Source of the DNA: Margaritifera margaritifera
Taxonomy: Eukaryota; Mollusca; Bivalvia; Unionida; Margaritiferidae
Length of the DNA: 64,000 nucleotides
Reading direction: 5' to 3'
Assembly (NCBI GenBank): GCA_029931535.1
Contig: JAQPZY010001625.1
Span: 5,706,501 to 5,770,500, forward strand
How positions within the stretch are numbered: the stretch's first letter is position 1; each line of letters begins with the position of its first letter. The notes beneath the pieces are model-generated. The model was not told where the DNA came from. It saw nothing but the letters and a program-made list of their open reading frames with translations, and searched no databases. This document shows, in pieces, positions 22,006-41,019 of this stretch. Position numbers and translations under genes: made by a program.

Positions 22006-25000
22006 CTTGTGCAGCATTCTTGCACGCATCCTGACTCTCGTAGCATACAGCTATTTGGCACTATATGCGATTGGTAACATAACTTGTGTGGGCTAAAGTC
22101 AAAGTATGAGAACGAGTACAACATAGATAAATCAGATTTTCCTTTGGGCTTGAACTGTTGGTTGACTGAACGCTACTGACTCACAGTCCTTATGGGTTTT
22201 TCTGTTCGGCTGATAAAGGAGTTTAAATGGTTAAAAATTAATTTAAGGAATTGTTTTTATGTATTTGTTTCATTTCTTGTAATAATTGTTTATACATGAA
22301 GACGTAAGCTCCCTTTCGTTACTTTATAGGCATCTTGACATGAATTGAAATTTAGAATAGAAATGTGTGTAAAAGTTTCATGCTCCTTGAGGCGACATCC
22401 TGCTTCATTATCTCGATAGCCAGCTTCCGTTTTACATGTCGTCCTACCCTCGAGTTTCCGTACTTTGTCAGATTCACGAGACCGATTTAATATCTGAATA
22501 CAATATATTAAAACAGGAAACAAAAGTGAAACCCTCAATATTTGGCTCGACGTTATAAGTTGTAGATCCGTACAGGCCATGTGTTAATAGGAGATAAGTG
22601 TCTCCACAAAATATGTCTTTCTGAAAGCATAAGACAAAGACGAAACAAAACCGTATAATTTCAAATAAGTGGGAACTCAGTTGAATGAATTTGAATTATT
22701 CCAAAGCAGCACGTTCGAGCGCTCAAATATGGTTCAGATAAAGAGAAAATACAGTACAACAAAGCTCGGTTACACTATGATACAATGTTACAGCCAAACA
22801 AAATAAACCAAATAAATGCATAAATAAATAATTCAAACACTCGAAGCACAAACTACCAGGATGCGTTGATATTTAACATTTCACTCAGTATTTGCTAGAT
22901 TGCTTGAATTTTTTGTACTATCGATGATATGAAATAGCCAGCAGCACAACTTTATTTGTATCTCCATCTACAAGTTGACTTGGGAGTAAATCTCTATTTC
23001 ATCAATGTATTTAGATGGTGCTTGCCTCCCTAGGTTAATATGTTGACTGCTTTCATTAAGTGGGTGTGCTAAATCAATCACGGGCAGTAACTCGGCCAAA
23101 TATGTCAAAATCGTGCTTAAGCTAGCAATTTATACATGATTTGTTAAATTGTAAATTCACTGTAAATTTGGTTGGAATTATTAAAAATGTAGTTGCTTAA
23201 ATATTAACAATGGATTGATGTATTTTAGGTCGATGAAAGGCGATATGATTGTATAAAATAATAAAAATTAGCGGATAATCGCAGTGATTTGATATCCTAT
23301 AAATGAATCTTCATAGTATTTTATTATTACAATAAAAACGGTGCTACCGGAGTATTTTATATGTAAGCCCATTATACGTCGACCATGAGCCATTACTTAA
23401 AACTGCACGCAAATCTCGAAGTTATTTTCAACCATTTTAAGAAAGAGCTTGACAGATAATTTGATTAAATTTAAAACAAAAAAGGTTAAAGTGGACAGAG
23501 TTTAAAAGTTGTTAGATTGTAAGAAATTCGGAGATCAAAACTCTCGAAAAAGATCAAAATATGCCAATGACTGAATCTACGATTTTATGAAGATGAACCT
23601 TGAACGCATATTAGGTTGCTAACAAGCCGTTCGATTGCCTATTTTTAGACAAATATTGACCATAACTCGTAAAACGTGGTCACAATTTATTGATTATCGA
23701 ATTCATCTAAATCTATGATTAGTTAAAGCTTTGCATCGATTTGGGTGCAATCAAACAGCAAAAAAGGCGACTAATGTTCAAGTATCCACAAGGCATTTAG
23801 CTGTCGATTTGATGCTGATGAAGTGCCATAACTGTAGGAAATTTAAGGTCAGTGTGATATCGAATTCTCTCCTTGGGCTGAAGCAACATAGGGTGTTTAA
23901 TAAATAAAAAATAATAATAAATTAGGACGCTGGAGGGGTTTCATGTTTGTTCATTGACGGACGTATGGACGAATGAGCCTAAGAAAGGACGGAGTAATTT
24001 GCAAAAGCACGGACGAACGGTGGAAAAAAAAATTATTGCTCGTTATACTATGCGGTTGACGACGAAATGCAAACGAGAACCAGGCACACGTAATGCATAG
24101 AAGACATTTCGATTAGAAATGAAGATCTTGGTTTATTCAAGCTTGAAGCATATTTAGTTTTTTTGACAAAACTTGCATCCGAAATATATGTTTTCGATAA
24201 TAATATGATCTCTTTGACTATTTGTTTATATCGGCCTGCTTGTATGTATATGTGTGTGTCTGTCTGTCTTTATTGAAAGTCTCTGTCTCTTAGTTTTATA
24301 CTTCAAGTATACCTAAATGACTTTCCGAGATCTGGGTTAAACTTTTGTAAGCATTTACATGTGTCCATTGGAAAGATTGCTTGTCGAGAGGTGCAATTGT
24401 TTCCACAATTGATCAATAAAAATATAAACAGATCTAATTACGAATATTTTAAAAAATAATGAGCCTCAGTTTAGTACGAGTATCTTTATATAGGTTAAAT
24501 ACGGAGATAATGAAGAATTAGCACTGATTTATGTATCAAGTATGCCTAAGTAGTGTACATTTGAGGGTGCTTGGCCATAAGTAGTATTAAGGGGTACTAG
24601 ACTATGTAATATACAAATTGACTGTGTTGACTATATGGTACTTTCAGTAGGGGTATTTATAAAAACGGGGGACAGGGGGATGTGTCATTTTTAGATGACT
24701 CTTGTTTTTAATTTTGTAATGACAAAGAAAAGGATATATAAAAATTGAATCGTACAACTAGAGCATTCATGAAATTATGAACGCATTAGGGTTGCACTTG
24801 ATTGGCATTTTTTCCCAAAGAGGTAGGTTTTTGAACCCCAAAAATTACATTTTGAGAAGACAAAATCTTTCGAGATAAAAATTGATTTTTGCATAAATTT
24901 TCAATGAATCTACGAGGTATAAAAATAAGCCCCCAAAAATGAGATTGCAACTTAAATATGAACTCTGAGTATCAAATATATCATTTGTTGTCAATTTATT

Positions 25001-25275
25001 TTGTTATTTGTTGGGGGTTTTCCTCAATTTTAAAACATCATTTACCGTACAGAATATAAGAGTGCTTCCGTAAACTGTGTTCCAAAGAATTTTCATTTGA
25101 AAGATAAGGTGTGGAGGTACTCGACTGTGCTCTACACACAAAGGTTGTTTTTTGTTAACCAAATGTAGATTAAGCTCACTTATAAACAAATCAGATAATG
25201 ATATAAAATAAATTAATAACACAGTTAATAAGCTTCGATAGCTCTTATTCTTATTTTTAGGATTGACTTTCAATT
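22006..25275. other. No gene seen
   Basis: AT-rich sequence without recognisable exons, RNA genes or mobile elements. A 96-codon minus frame at 22,290-22,580 and an 89-codon minus frame at 25,004-25,273 lack motifs. The 24,240-24,290 part has short TG/TCTG runs. Confidence 0.5.
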
Positions 25276-25355
25276 GCTTCGGTGGTGTAATGGTAGCTCG
25301 GTTCTACTACAAATTGAAACTACTATAATAACATGGGTTCGAGTCGTACCGCAGC
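25276..25355 (+). tRNA. tRNA-like sequence, probably a pseudogene or SINE head
   Basis: The 80-base stretch starts GCTTCGG and ends CCGCAGC, so six of seven acceptor pairs form. The A box is TGGTGTAATGG and the B box GGTTCGAGTCG, close to the RNA polymerase III consensus. The T stem pairs poorly and the anticodon region is long and AT-rich (ACTACAAATTGAAACTACTA), which could hide a small intron. A working tRNA cannot be excluded, but decay is more likely. The A-box core is shared with 4,793. Confidence 0.4.
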
Positions 25356-25868
25356 TGCAAAAAATATTTCTTATATAATTAAGCACACATGCTCGCCCTC
25401 GTATGACAATGTAATTAGGTTGATAACTGAGTTGAAAGGGATTATAATATCAGTTCGGTACCAAGGTACCTGATTGGATATAGCTTCATATTGCAAACCA
25501 CGATAAACTACCAGTGCACTATAATCCTCTGAGTGGTAGTTTTGCTACGACTAATGTTCAATTATTTTTGAATTTCCTAGCTTTTCGTTTCACATAGTGT
25601 ATAATTAAAGCGATCGAAGTGATATACCAGTTGATTAACGTAAGAAACCAACCAGCGATGACCCTCTCCATTGTACGTAACAAAGTGGTGAATCCTCGAG
25701 GTCTGTCAGGTGCACAGAATCCTCAGAGATGACTTTCCCAAAAAAACTGACGGACCAGAAAGAGCAGATAGGCTCTTGTCAGAGAGAGCAGATAGGATTT
25801 TGCTAACCTTTTAAATAAAGGCTAAAAGATAAAATGTTAAAGGCCACATCACAACGGGTATTATAAAA

Positions 25869-25947
25869 ATGGATGTGTACAAGTTAAACGGAATGAAAAT
25901 TGCATACCTTGAACATTATCTTGAGGTGAAAATAGCAGACTTTCAGG
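25869..25947 (+). CDS. Possible orphan first coding exon
   Basis: AAAAATGG gives a good start context. The frame MDVYKLNGMKIAYLEHYLEV continues to KIADFQ and a strong donor (CAGG|GTAAGC). No following exon could be found before the SINE or in the SDR gene, and the protein is not recognised. It may be a chance match. Confidence 0.25.
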
Positions 25948-26154
25948 GTAAGCTCTATCAACTGGAACTTCATCATTTAATAACTTACTTTTTGAAACTT
26001 TTAAGACTGATGAATGGTTTTTTGCTTATACCACATTTTTCCCTCTCTAACGCTGAATCCTTCAAAATTACTTGATAAATACAAGATCCTAAAATTGTCT
26101 TAAGCCTAACTTTACTTTCTCTAAATTCAAGTCCTGTTTATGTTAAGCCATTGT

Positions 26155-26400
26155 AGGTTTCGTTTGGTTTGTGGGTTTGAACGCCATTTCTCAACACATG
26201 ATAGGCTATACATGGTGGCCAGTATATTTGGTGGAGGAAGAACCTGGGAAAAATCATCGACCTACGGGAAGCTACTGACAAGCTTTCTCACATACCCACG
26301 TTGGTAGAGCCGAGACTCGAACTCACGAGGACAGAGGTGAGATGTGAGTGATGTGTAAAGGCGAGCGTCTTTAACCACTCAGCTACCTGGAGCCGCTGAG
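26155..26400 (-). mobile_element. tRNA-derived SINE (MetaSINE-like), minus orientation
   Basis: The reverse complement starts with a tRNA-like head (AGCTGAGTGGTTAAAGACGC, then GAGTTCGAGTCTCGGCTC). It is followed by a conserved body (ACGTGGGTATGTGAGAAAGC ... TTCTTCCTCCACCA) and ends with ATGGCGTT and a C/A-rich tail. The same element, about 80% similar, is at 37,138 on the plus strand. The head plus a central domain containing TTCCTCCACCA resembles the MetaSINE superfamily described from bivalves; that name is from memory. Confidence 0.8.
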
Positions 26401-26614
26401 CCATTGTTAAGACACTTAGCACAGCATATACGGTTTTAAATCCGTGAGCTGCTGAGCCATTGTTGAGACACTTAGCACAGCATATTCGGTTTTAAATCCG
26501 TAAGCTGCTGAGCCATTGTTGAGACACTTAGCACAGCATATTCGGTTTTAAATCCGTAAGCTGCTGAGCCATTGTTGAGACACTTAGCACAGCATATACG
26601 GTTTTAAATCCATA
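26395..26614 (+). repeat. 56-bp tandem repeat, four units, abutting the SINE head
   Basis: Units start at 26,395, 26,451, 26,507 and 26,563, opening with GCTGAGCCATTGTTGAGACA. The first unit overlaps the 5' end of the SINE by a few bases, so the repeat grew from sequence flanking the SINE insertion. Confidence 0.95.
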
Positions 26615-26689
26615 ACCAGCCGAAGATTCAAGAAAGTTTTTATATCAAATGTGAAATTAGTACCTGTTTCGTATTTTGGTATATTTATA

Positions 26690-27960
26690 CAGCGTCAGTA
26701 GAAGGTGTGTCGCTAACCTCACGTGGGGTCCTATATTTAAGTTCAAGATCAAGGTCACTACTCAATATTTAAATTTTCCCTCACACTTTCCATTCCACTC
26801 TATAACTTTGGAGCTGTTTGAGATTAAATGATGACACTTGGTTTACTTATACATCATCCTTATAAGGTGTGTTGCATACCACAATGGAGATAGTTTTTTC
26901 AAGGTCAAGGTCACGGATCAGTATTTTAAGTTTTCCATCAGCCTTTCCATTCCGCTCCATAACGTTTGAGTTATTTGAGTTTAAGGGATGAAACTGAAAC
27001 TTGGTATTACTCTGCATCATCATTAGAAACTCTGTTGCCTACCAGATTAGGGATCATATCTTCAAGTTCAACGTCACTACTTAATATTCTAAGTTTTCCG
27101 TCACATTTTAAATTTCGGTCTATAACTACGGATCTGTTATAGATAAAGGGATGAAACTTGGCATACTTATATAGTATCATTAAAAGATATTCTGTGTACT
27201 ACATTTGTGGTCGTATCTTCAAGGTCAAGGTCATGGCTCAATATATTAAGTTTTTCATCACACTTTCCGATATATATCTTTTGAGTCATTTTATCTTTAG
27301 GCATGAAACTTTGTATACTTATACATTATCATTAGAAAGCGTCTTCTGCTATACCACATTGCGGGTAGTATCTTCAGGGTCATGGTATTGGGTCAGTATT
27401 TTAAGTTTTCCATCACATTTGAGATTTAGAAATTAAACTTGGTATACTTATACATCATCATTAGCAGGTATGTATTATCTACTAACTCAAGGTCGTGGGT
27501 CTTAGAGCCATTTGAGATTAATGGATGAAACTTACTACATCTTTCACGTACCTCATTGTGGGTCATATCTTAAATGTCTACGTCACATGCCAATATTTTC
27601 GCATTTTCCCATCCGCTCTATAAGGTACGAGCCGATTAAGACCAATGAATGAAATTTGGTATACTTGTATACTGTAACTACAAGATGTGCTGTATTTCAC
27701 ATTTATTGTCCTATCTTCAAAGTCAAGGTCGCAAGTATATATTTCGTGGTTGCTTTTGTAATTCTGCTGTATATCTTAAAAGCTTTTTGAGGTTCAGAGA
27801 TGGACCATAGCACACTTACGTTTCTCTATTTGATGGCATCTCATGTATCATAGTCAAGATTTTTTGATCAAGATGAGGGTCACTGATCAATTTCTTCCCC
27901 TTTTGTGCTCTTTTTATCTAATACCCTTTGAGATAAGGCAGAAAACTTTGCTACATTCCT
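26690..27960 (+). repeat. Degenerate ~155-bp tandem repeat carrying TCAAGGTCA motifs
   Basis: A unit with the order 'TCAAGGTCAAGGTCAC ... AATATTTTAAGTTTTCCATC ... GATGAAACTTGGTATACTTA ... CATCATTA' recurs with its first motif near 26,743, 26,899, 27,062, 27,219, 27,373, 27,569, 27,717 and 27,868. Similarity between units is perhaps 60-75%. Two units (26,899 and 27,219) keep TCAAGGTCAAGGTCA exactly, which is two nuclear-receptor half-sites with no spacer. Repeats with this motif are common in mollusc genomes, so regulation is not implied. Confidence 0.8.
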
Positions 27961-28589
27961 CCATGTCCACATAATATCTCCACAGCAGTGTTACAAGTAT
28001 CACAGGCATATTTCATTTTTGAATACTTTTGGTGACTACACCAGAGTAGGCGGTGGACAAAAATTTTCTGAATTTGCTTGTTTTAATTAAACGTTTTTAT
28101 TTGAAGTTTCAAGTTACGACCCCTGGGTCCCGGACGGGTGGTGGTGGTTGGTGGGTAGGATAGACTGAATATTGAAGATGACACTTTTTCGAATTTGATA
28201 ATAATTAAAAATCATCGAGATTTACGAACCATCGACATTTCTCTAGTTATATCGCGTAGAAAGCGCCTCTTAACACGGATCAATACCTTTAACAATTGTA
28301 CAGGTTAAAATAACGCATCAAAAATGCTTTTAACGTTCATGGGTGGTGACGTTAGTTTGTCTTTGAGATGGAAGAAACTTTGGAACCTGGAGAAACAAAC
28401 GATCTTGAAGATCGTCCACTAACTGTTACATATGTCAGCTACTGGAATCAAACCTGGTACCGATGAAGTGCAAAACGAGTGTCACCACTATGCTTTAGGC
28501 CTCGGAAGGCTGAATAGGATAAAGGAGCATGTTTTCAGGTCAGTATTTGCGATATGACTCATTCTTTTCTGTTTAAAAAAGAATTTCAG
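27961..28589 (+). promoter_or_regulatory. Presumed 5' region and UTR of the SDR gene
   Basis: No TATA box is clear. Just before the start codon lies an acceptor-like sequence (TTTCTG ... GAATTTCAG|ATGATG, 28,589/28,590), and a donor-like CAG|GTCAGT sits at 28,539. A 5' UTR exon joined by an intron that ends at 28,589 is therefore likely, but the upstream exon and transcription start cannot be set from sequence. Confidence 0.35.
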
Positions 28590-36016
<7,427 letters not shown>

Positions 36017-36021
36017 CAGAA

Positions 36022-36200
36022 GTCATATTCATGTTAAATATTGCAATAGCGTGTTTCATGTTTTCGTACGATTTTGTAGTTGTCATATTCAGATTAAATA
36101 TTGCAATAACCTATTTCATGTGTTCGTACGATTTTGTAGTTGTCATATTCATGTTAGATATTGTAATAGCCTGTTTCATGTGCTCGTACGATCTTGTAGT
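36022..36200 (+). repeat. 60-bp tandem repeat, three units, in the SDR 3' UTR
   Basis: Units start at 36,022, 36,082 and 36,142 (GTCATATTCATGTTAAATAT...). The array begins six bases after the stop codon. Since 60 is a multiple of three, it stays open in several frames, but these overlap the stop and are not part of the protein. Confidence 0.92.
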
Positions 36201-36206
36201 ATACAA

Positions 36207-36212
36207 AATAAA
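36207..36212 (+). terminator. Candidate polyadenylation signal of the SDR gene
   Basis: AATAAA lies about 190 bases after the stop codon, directly behind the 60-bp repeat. No other better-placed signal was seen. Confidence 0.5.
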
Positions 36213-37137
36213 GAATGAACACTGAGCGATTGTACCTGTCCATGCGTTGATATGTTTAACTGTAATTTTTCTGAAGCTCCTCCTATACCGCTAGAGTTAT
36301 ATATGTGATTTAAGTTTGTTTACGGCTGTAGATAACGGTGGTAGATTTCTTTGGTACTTATTTGAGGTCGTGGCTAGGGGTGAAGGGGATTGTGCTGCTA
36401 AGGAACTGGCTAACGACACAAGCTCGGGGACATGACGTTTCTGTGTCAGATCGAATTCAAATCAGAATATATGGTTCAAATCCATTTATTGCATGGCATG
36501 TAGCAGAACATGTTTATTTTATTCTTCAAGCCAATATACTGAATAGATAATAAATTTATATTTGTTCCGTTTTTTAAAATAGTTTTTAGTCTTTTTACTA
36601 GGTTCTGATATTTTATTATATTTATCATAGGGTTGTTTCGATAAAATAATGCTGGAATTCCATAAATATGTGAAGAAAAAGGGCTACCCCAAAATAACTT
36701 TTATGCAAATGAAATATTGAAGTATTGATTTGATGTATATGTTCCGCCTCCAAATATCCATGACATATACACCATTATGTCTGGTGCGCAACCATTGGCA
36801 CATATATCTTTGAATCGATGGATTCTTTACAAAGATGAATTCCATCTTCGTGCATAGAGTGGACGTACCAATACTGGTATTGACGAAAGTACATTAAGAA
36901 CTTTTTCTTTCTTTGGAGTGTTTTACAATCTTCGATCTATTTTCCGTTCCATAAATGATGACCAATCCTAGTTTGAGCTATATAAGTGATGACGTGATCG
37001 GATTCGGAGAGCCAGACATCATTTAGTCTGTCTTGTAATATTAAAGGAAAATTTCCCCACTCGAGCTTTCTCAGAATTTTAATACCTTTTGTAGATAAAT
37101 AGTTTTACAAGTACCCTTTTCAGGGCCACGAGCGATT
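36213..37137. other. No gene seen
   Basis: Downstream of the SDR gene; short frames without motif. AT-rich. Confidence 0.5.
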
Positions 37138-37376
37138 TGACCCAGGGTGGCTTAGTGGTCTAAGGCGCTCGCCTTTACAGATCACACAGACATCTCACAT
37201 CTGTCCGCGTGAGTTCGAGTATCGGCTCAACCAGCGTGGGTACGTGAGAAAGCTTGCCAGTATCATCCCGTGGGTAGGTGCCTTTCTGGGTTCTTCCTCC
37301 ACCAGATATACTGGTTGCCATGTATAGCCTACCATGTGCTGAAAAATGGCGTTAAACCTTACAAAACACACAAACT
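37138..37376 (+). mobile_element. tRNA-derived SINE (MetaSINE-like), plus orientation
   Basis: The head has the A box TGGCTTAGTGGTCTAAGGCG and the B box GAGTTCGAGTATCGG. The body holds CGTGGGTACGTGAGAAAGCT, GTGGGTAGGTGCCTTTCTGG and TTCTTCCTCCACCA. It ends in ATGGCGTTAAACCTTACAAA with a CA-rich tail. Same family as 26,155-26,400 in the opposite orientation; together they flank the SDR gene. Confidence 0.82.
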
Positions 37377-39223
37377 CATTTTCCAAGGAATTCACAAAAA
37401 GTAACATAATATTTTTATAATGTGGGTCTAGCACTGAAATCGTTCATGTAATAACTTTTATGGGTCAACTTTCATAGAAAAGAACGACTTCAGTTACAAT
37501 TCTAAAACCAGGCTGACATCGAGGTTAAACGTTCTATACAGGCAGTGGCGTTTTTGATCAACGTTATCTGAGAAGCAGTTTGAGACTTTTAGTGACGTCC
37601 TGAGTATACCGTAGAGCACTGCCTTTTTGAGTAAATCAGACGCTATTAGAACAGTACCGATAAGCTGTTCTGGCTGTTGGCTCACCGTGTTCAACTAAGA
37701 GTCACTATTGTGAAATATATGCAAATAAGATGCTCATTATTATGTGTCCGTTTTTTTATAATATTAATAAATAAGTATTTTTATTAAATAATAATTGAAC
37801 TAATGACAATGGGCAATTTTACGATTGAAAGGCGGGGACTTTGACCTATCATTGATTGAACGCAATCTAACTTGAGCACTGGTGAATGTTTTCATGAATG
37901 ACTAGCGGCATGGACATATTTTATCTGCAGTCAGATGTAAATTTGGTGGAAAGTCGAGATCAGATTAGTATATGTACGTTGCAGTGTAGTTATTGTGTTC
38001 CAGAAAGTTACACGGTACATGGAAAGAAGGCCACATTGATAGAGCACTATACATTGCGTATGTCCAGAAAAGTGCAAGGACTGGTATGTAATATCTGGCG
38101 AATGAACATGATAGGACGTAACAACTGTAGCTCAGACCGCCATAGGTAATTATGGTCATTGCCTCGTATATATTTCCATTCCTGTTTTGACGACCAGCGT
38201 AGTATGGCTTAGTAAAGATCGTGTAAATTTGGTGACATTTTTATAATTATATTAGAAACTTTTGTTCATGGGACATAATAAATACATTATAGAATACAGC
38301 AGCATGCATTATTAATTAGAACGTTGCAACGTCAGTTCTCAAGGTAAATAAGTTTCCAGCAAAACCCCACAATCTCTAATATTCGCTTCATGAAATATAT
38401 CCCTATTCTTCAAGGATACAATGATAAATTCATATGAATGAGAAATAAATTTAAATAAACATTGTCTTCATGCCACATATTTTCTTTTTCACCCTGAAGT
38501 TGGCTCCGCTTCGGTCAAGAATTGTTCTAGAGGCAAAGTGGAGAACATCCGGTTTAGGAAAAACAAACACATGCTAAAAATTGTTTCATCTGGAGACGGC
38601 ATGGCAGAAAAATGGACGGAAAATTTACATTGCCTGATTTTATTTTTTATTTTTGTATACACATATATTACATATAGTATTTTCATATTCTTACATTTCT
38701 ACTTTTATGGTTTTAGTTATCCGTCCTTCCATTCCTCTATGCAAACTTAACTTTATGCATAAATCTATACAAAAATATAGTATATATATGCATACACATT
38801 CATATGTACAAATACGTACATACATACAAATACCCGTACACACATACATAAAAAACATACATGCATAGAAGCATACACATACATAAATACAAACATCTAC
38901 TTACCTATACATGCACATCTATTTATAGACATAAACATATTAATTAATACAGTGAAACCTCCCTGGACCGGGCACTACCTCCCTTATGAAAAACCTTTGA
39001 ACCCTATTCACAGGAGAAATGCGATTGAAATTAAATGTAGTTCATTGTGTTTAAATTAAGTGACTGTATACAAAATCAAAAGATCATTCAAGATTCATAG
39101 AAAAAAAATTGGAAACAAAACTATGAAACAAGTCAGACTGAATTGAAACTACAGGTGAACACTTGTTCACTGTCCGATAACAAACGATCACCAAACTGTG
39201 TACGTCCCTAGTTTTTAGTCTGA
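37377..39223. other. No gene; (TACA)n-like degenerate repeat
   Basis: 38,760-38,900 is rich in degenerate ACATACATACAAATA units. No exon or element seen. Confidence 0.55.
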
Positions 39224-40130
39224 TCACTCTGTTAGTTTCAATTTTGCACAAATTCTCCCGTCAGAAAACCACACTGATTCGATGAATTCATGCGACTTCA
39301 ATCTTTCCATAAAGTGAAATGTTTCCTTCTCACAATTGCCTCCAACCTTTTCCTCCTCGAAATGAATTGGCAGATTACGTGTGTGTTGGCTGATTCGGTA
39401 AACTGGTTCAAGCGATGAGCTATCAACTGAGATCCGCATACCCAATTTATTCCTGAGCATGACCACCAACCTTCCTGCACAAATGTCCACTGATTCATTC
39501 GTATCTCTATCGTTTAAGCCATAAATAATTACATTATTTGTCTTCATATATTGTTCCTGTTCATTGATCTGTTTCCTTATAGCTTTATTCTGAGTCTGCA
39601 GACCTTCTATCACTGTTTTCTTTGCCTCTTTCCCTGATTCTAACACCAGAATCTTCTGTTTTAACTGTTTTTTTTATATTTTCAGTCTGGTATTCAAAAG
39701 ACGTCCTTTCTCAGTTTTTAAACTTTTTTGTTGACTTCGTCAACTTTATTAAGAATATCGTCTGTAATCTTTACTAAAGCCTTGTCCAGGGTGGACTTGA
39801 GCACACAATCCGTTATTAGAGACTTGTGTTTGTTATCCATATAGTCTCAGAAAGTCATTTTTTCCTGACTTGCAGTTAGTTTATTTAATATGGTTTCAAT
39901 AGACTTCAAATTTTTCGTATCTGGTTCTAAGACTTCCTCCCCTTTTGATTGTAACTCTCGCCGTATGAATGTACGGATTGTAGGTTAGCGGGGGAAACAT
40001 CAATCCAGCGTACGATAAAATGTCTCACCTGCATCTTCGCCAACTCTAGGCAGGTTAGTCCCCTGCTCACTTATTTGTTTTTGTCCTGCTTGTTTAAGAT
40101 ATTTCCTGTTTTTCCTCCCCGTTCTGGCAT
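39224..40130 (-). pseudogene. LINE ORF1-like coiled-coil protein, broken
   Basis: The 140-codon frame from 39,646 reads a coiled-coil tail (TQNKAIRKQINEQEQYMKTN), then NVIIYGLNDRD, the start of an RRM-like fold seen in LINE ORF1 proteins, then EPVYRISQHTRNLPIHFEEE and SVWFSDGRICAKLKLTE before the stop. Upstream, minus-strand sequence to a possible start at 40,130 (MPERGGKTGN) continues with STLDKALVKITDDILNKVDE but carries many stops and frame changes. The matching ORF2 is not next to it; the LINE at 46,500 is in the other orientation. Confidence 0.5.
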
Positions 40131-40572
40131 TTTGACAACATCCTGTGCAACAATTAATCAAACAAAGAACGAAATTTTTCGTCGGGTGAACTAACCGCAT
40201 TAGCTGCACTAGTTACACGGACAGGTATACCTACCCATGCTCTACTTTGCACCGGCCATATTGTATGCTGATTTACGTGGGCATTTTTCAAGTATCTTAA
40301 CATACATCTTACACGTATCAAAACGTTCTATACACCCATATCTGGAAGCCTGAATTTAATGTTTGCACAAGAGACGCATTTTGTCTAAGTGAAAATTTCA
40401 AAGATAAGTCTGATACTTGTCCGAAAGTTTTAAAAGAAAAAGTAGTGTATCTTCACAGTATTCTGCCACTTATCTGTTGTCACACGCTTTTTCACTACAA
40501 ACATCCACACACACATTACGTGATTAAAATTGTACACACATAATGTCGAACATAACAATGATGGCTCGCGTT

Positions 40573-40665
40573 GTATGTATGTATGTATGTATGTATGTAT
40601 GCATGTATGTATGTATGTATGTATGTATGTATGTATGTATGTATGTATGTATGTATGTATGTATG
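40573..40665 (+). repeat. (GTAT)n microsatellite
   Basis: About 23 tetranucleotide units with one GCAT interruption near 40,600. Confidence 0.95.
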
Positions 40666-41019
40666 CACCGCAGTTAATTTGTTCATGCTTTTTATGTATT
40701 ACGATGAAACAGTATAAAGGTTATGGACAACTATTTCAATTTCAAAACACTGTTCCACAACAGGCGCAATTCTGAACATGATTCACGGCGGTGACGCTCT
40801 CATTACATAACAGCGATGAGCTGAAAGCTACAGCGACTTATTGGTACTAGTCTATTAGCATTATATCCAATGATCTAATACTCTGTCTGAGTTCGCCGAG
40901 TATAGACCTTTTCATTACGGTTTTAGGGCTCGGCCATATTTGTATCACTTGACAATTCGCCATTACGGTGCTGATCTCGCCCAGCGCTCGGTACAATAAA
41001 AACTGCAATAGTGCACAGT

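Noticed and set aside
28554..28589. Upstream ATG adding 12 residues to the SDR protein
   Set aside because: It lies before a good acceptor (TTTCAG at 28,589), and the extension is absent from the usual family length and N-terminal anchor.
37195..37434. 79-codon minus-strand frame
   Set aside because: Lies within the tRNA-derived SINE.
40530..40775. 81-codon Met-Tyr-Val-Cys repeat frame
   Set aside because: Translation of the (GTAT)n microsatellite.
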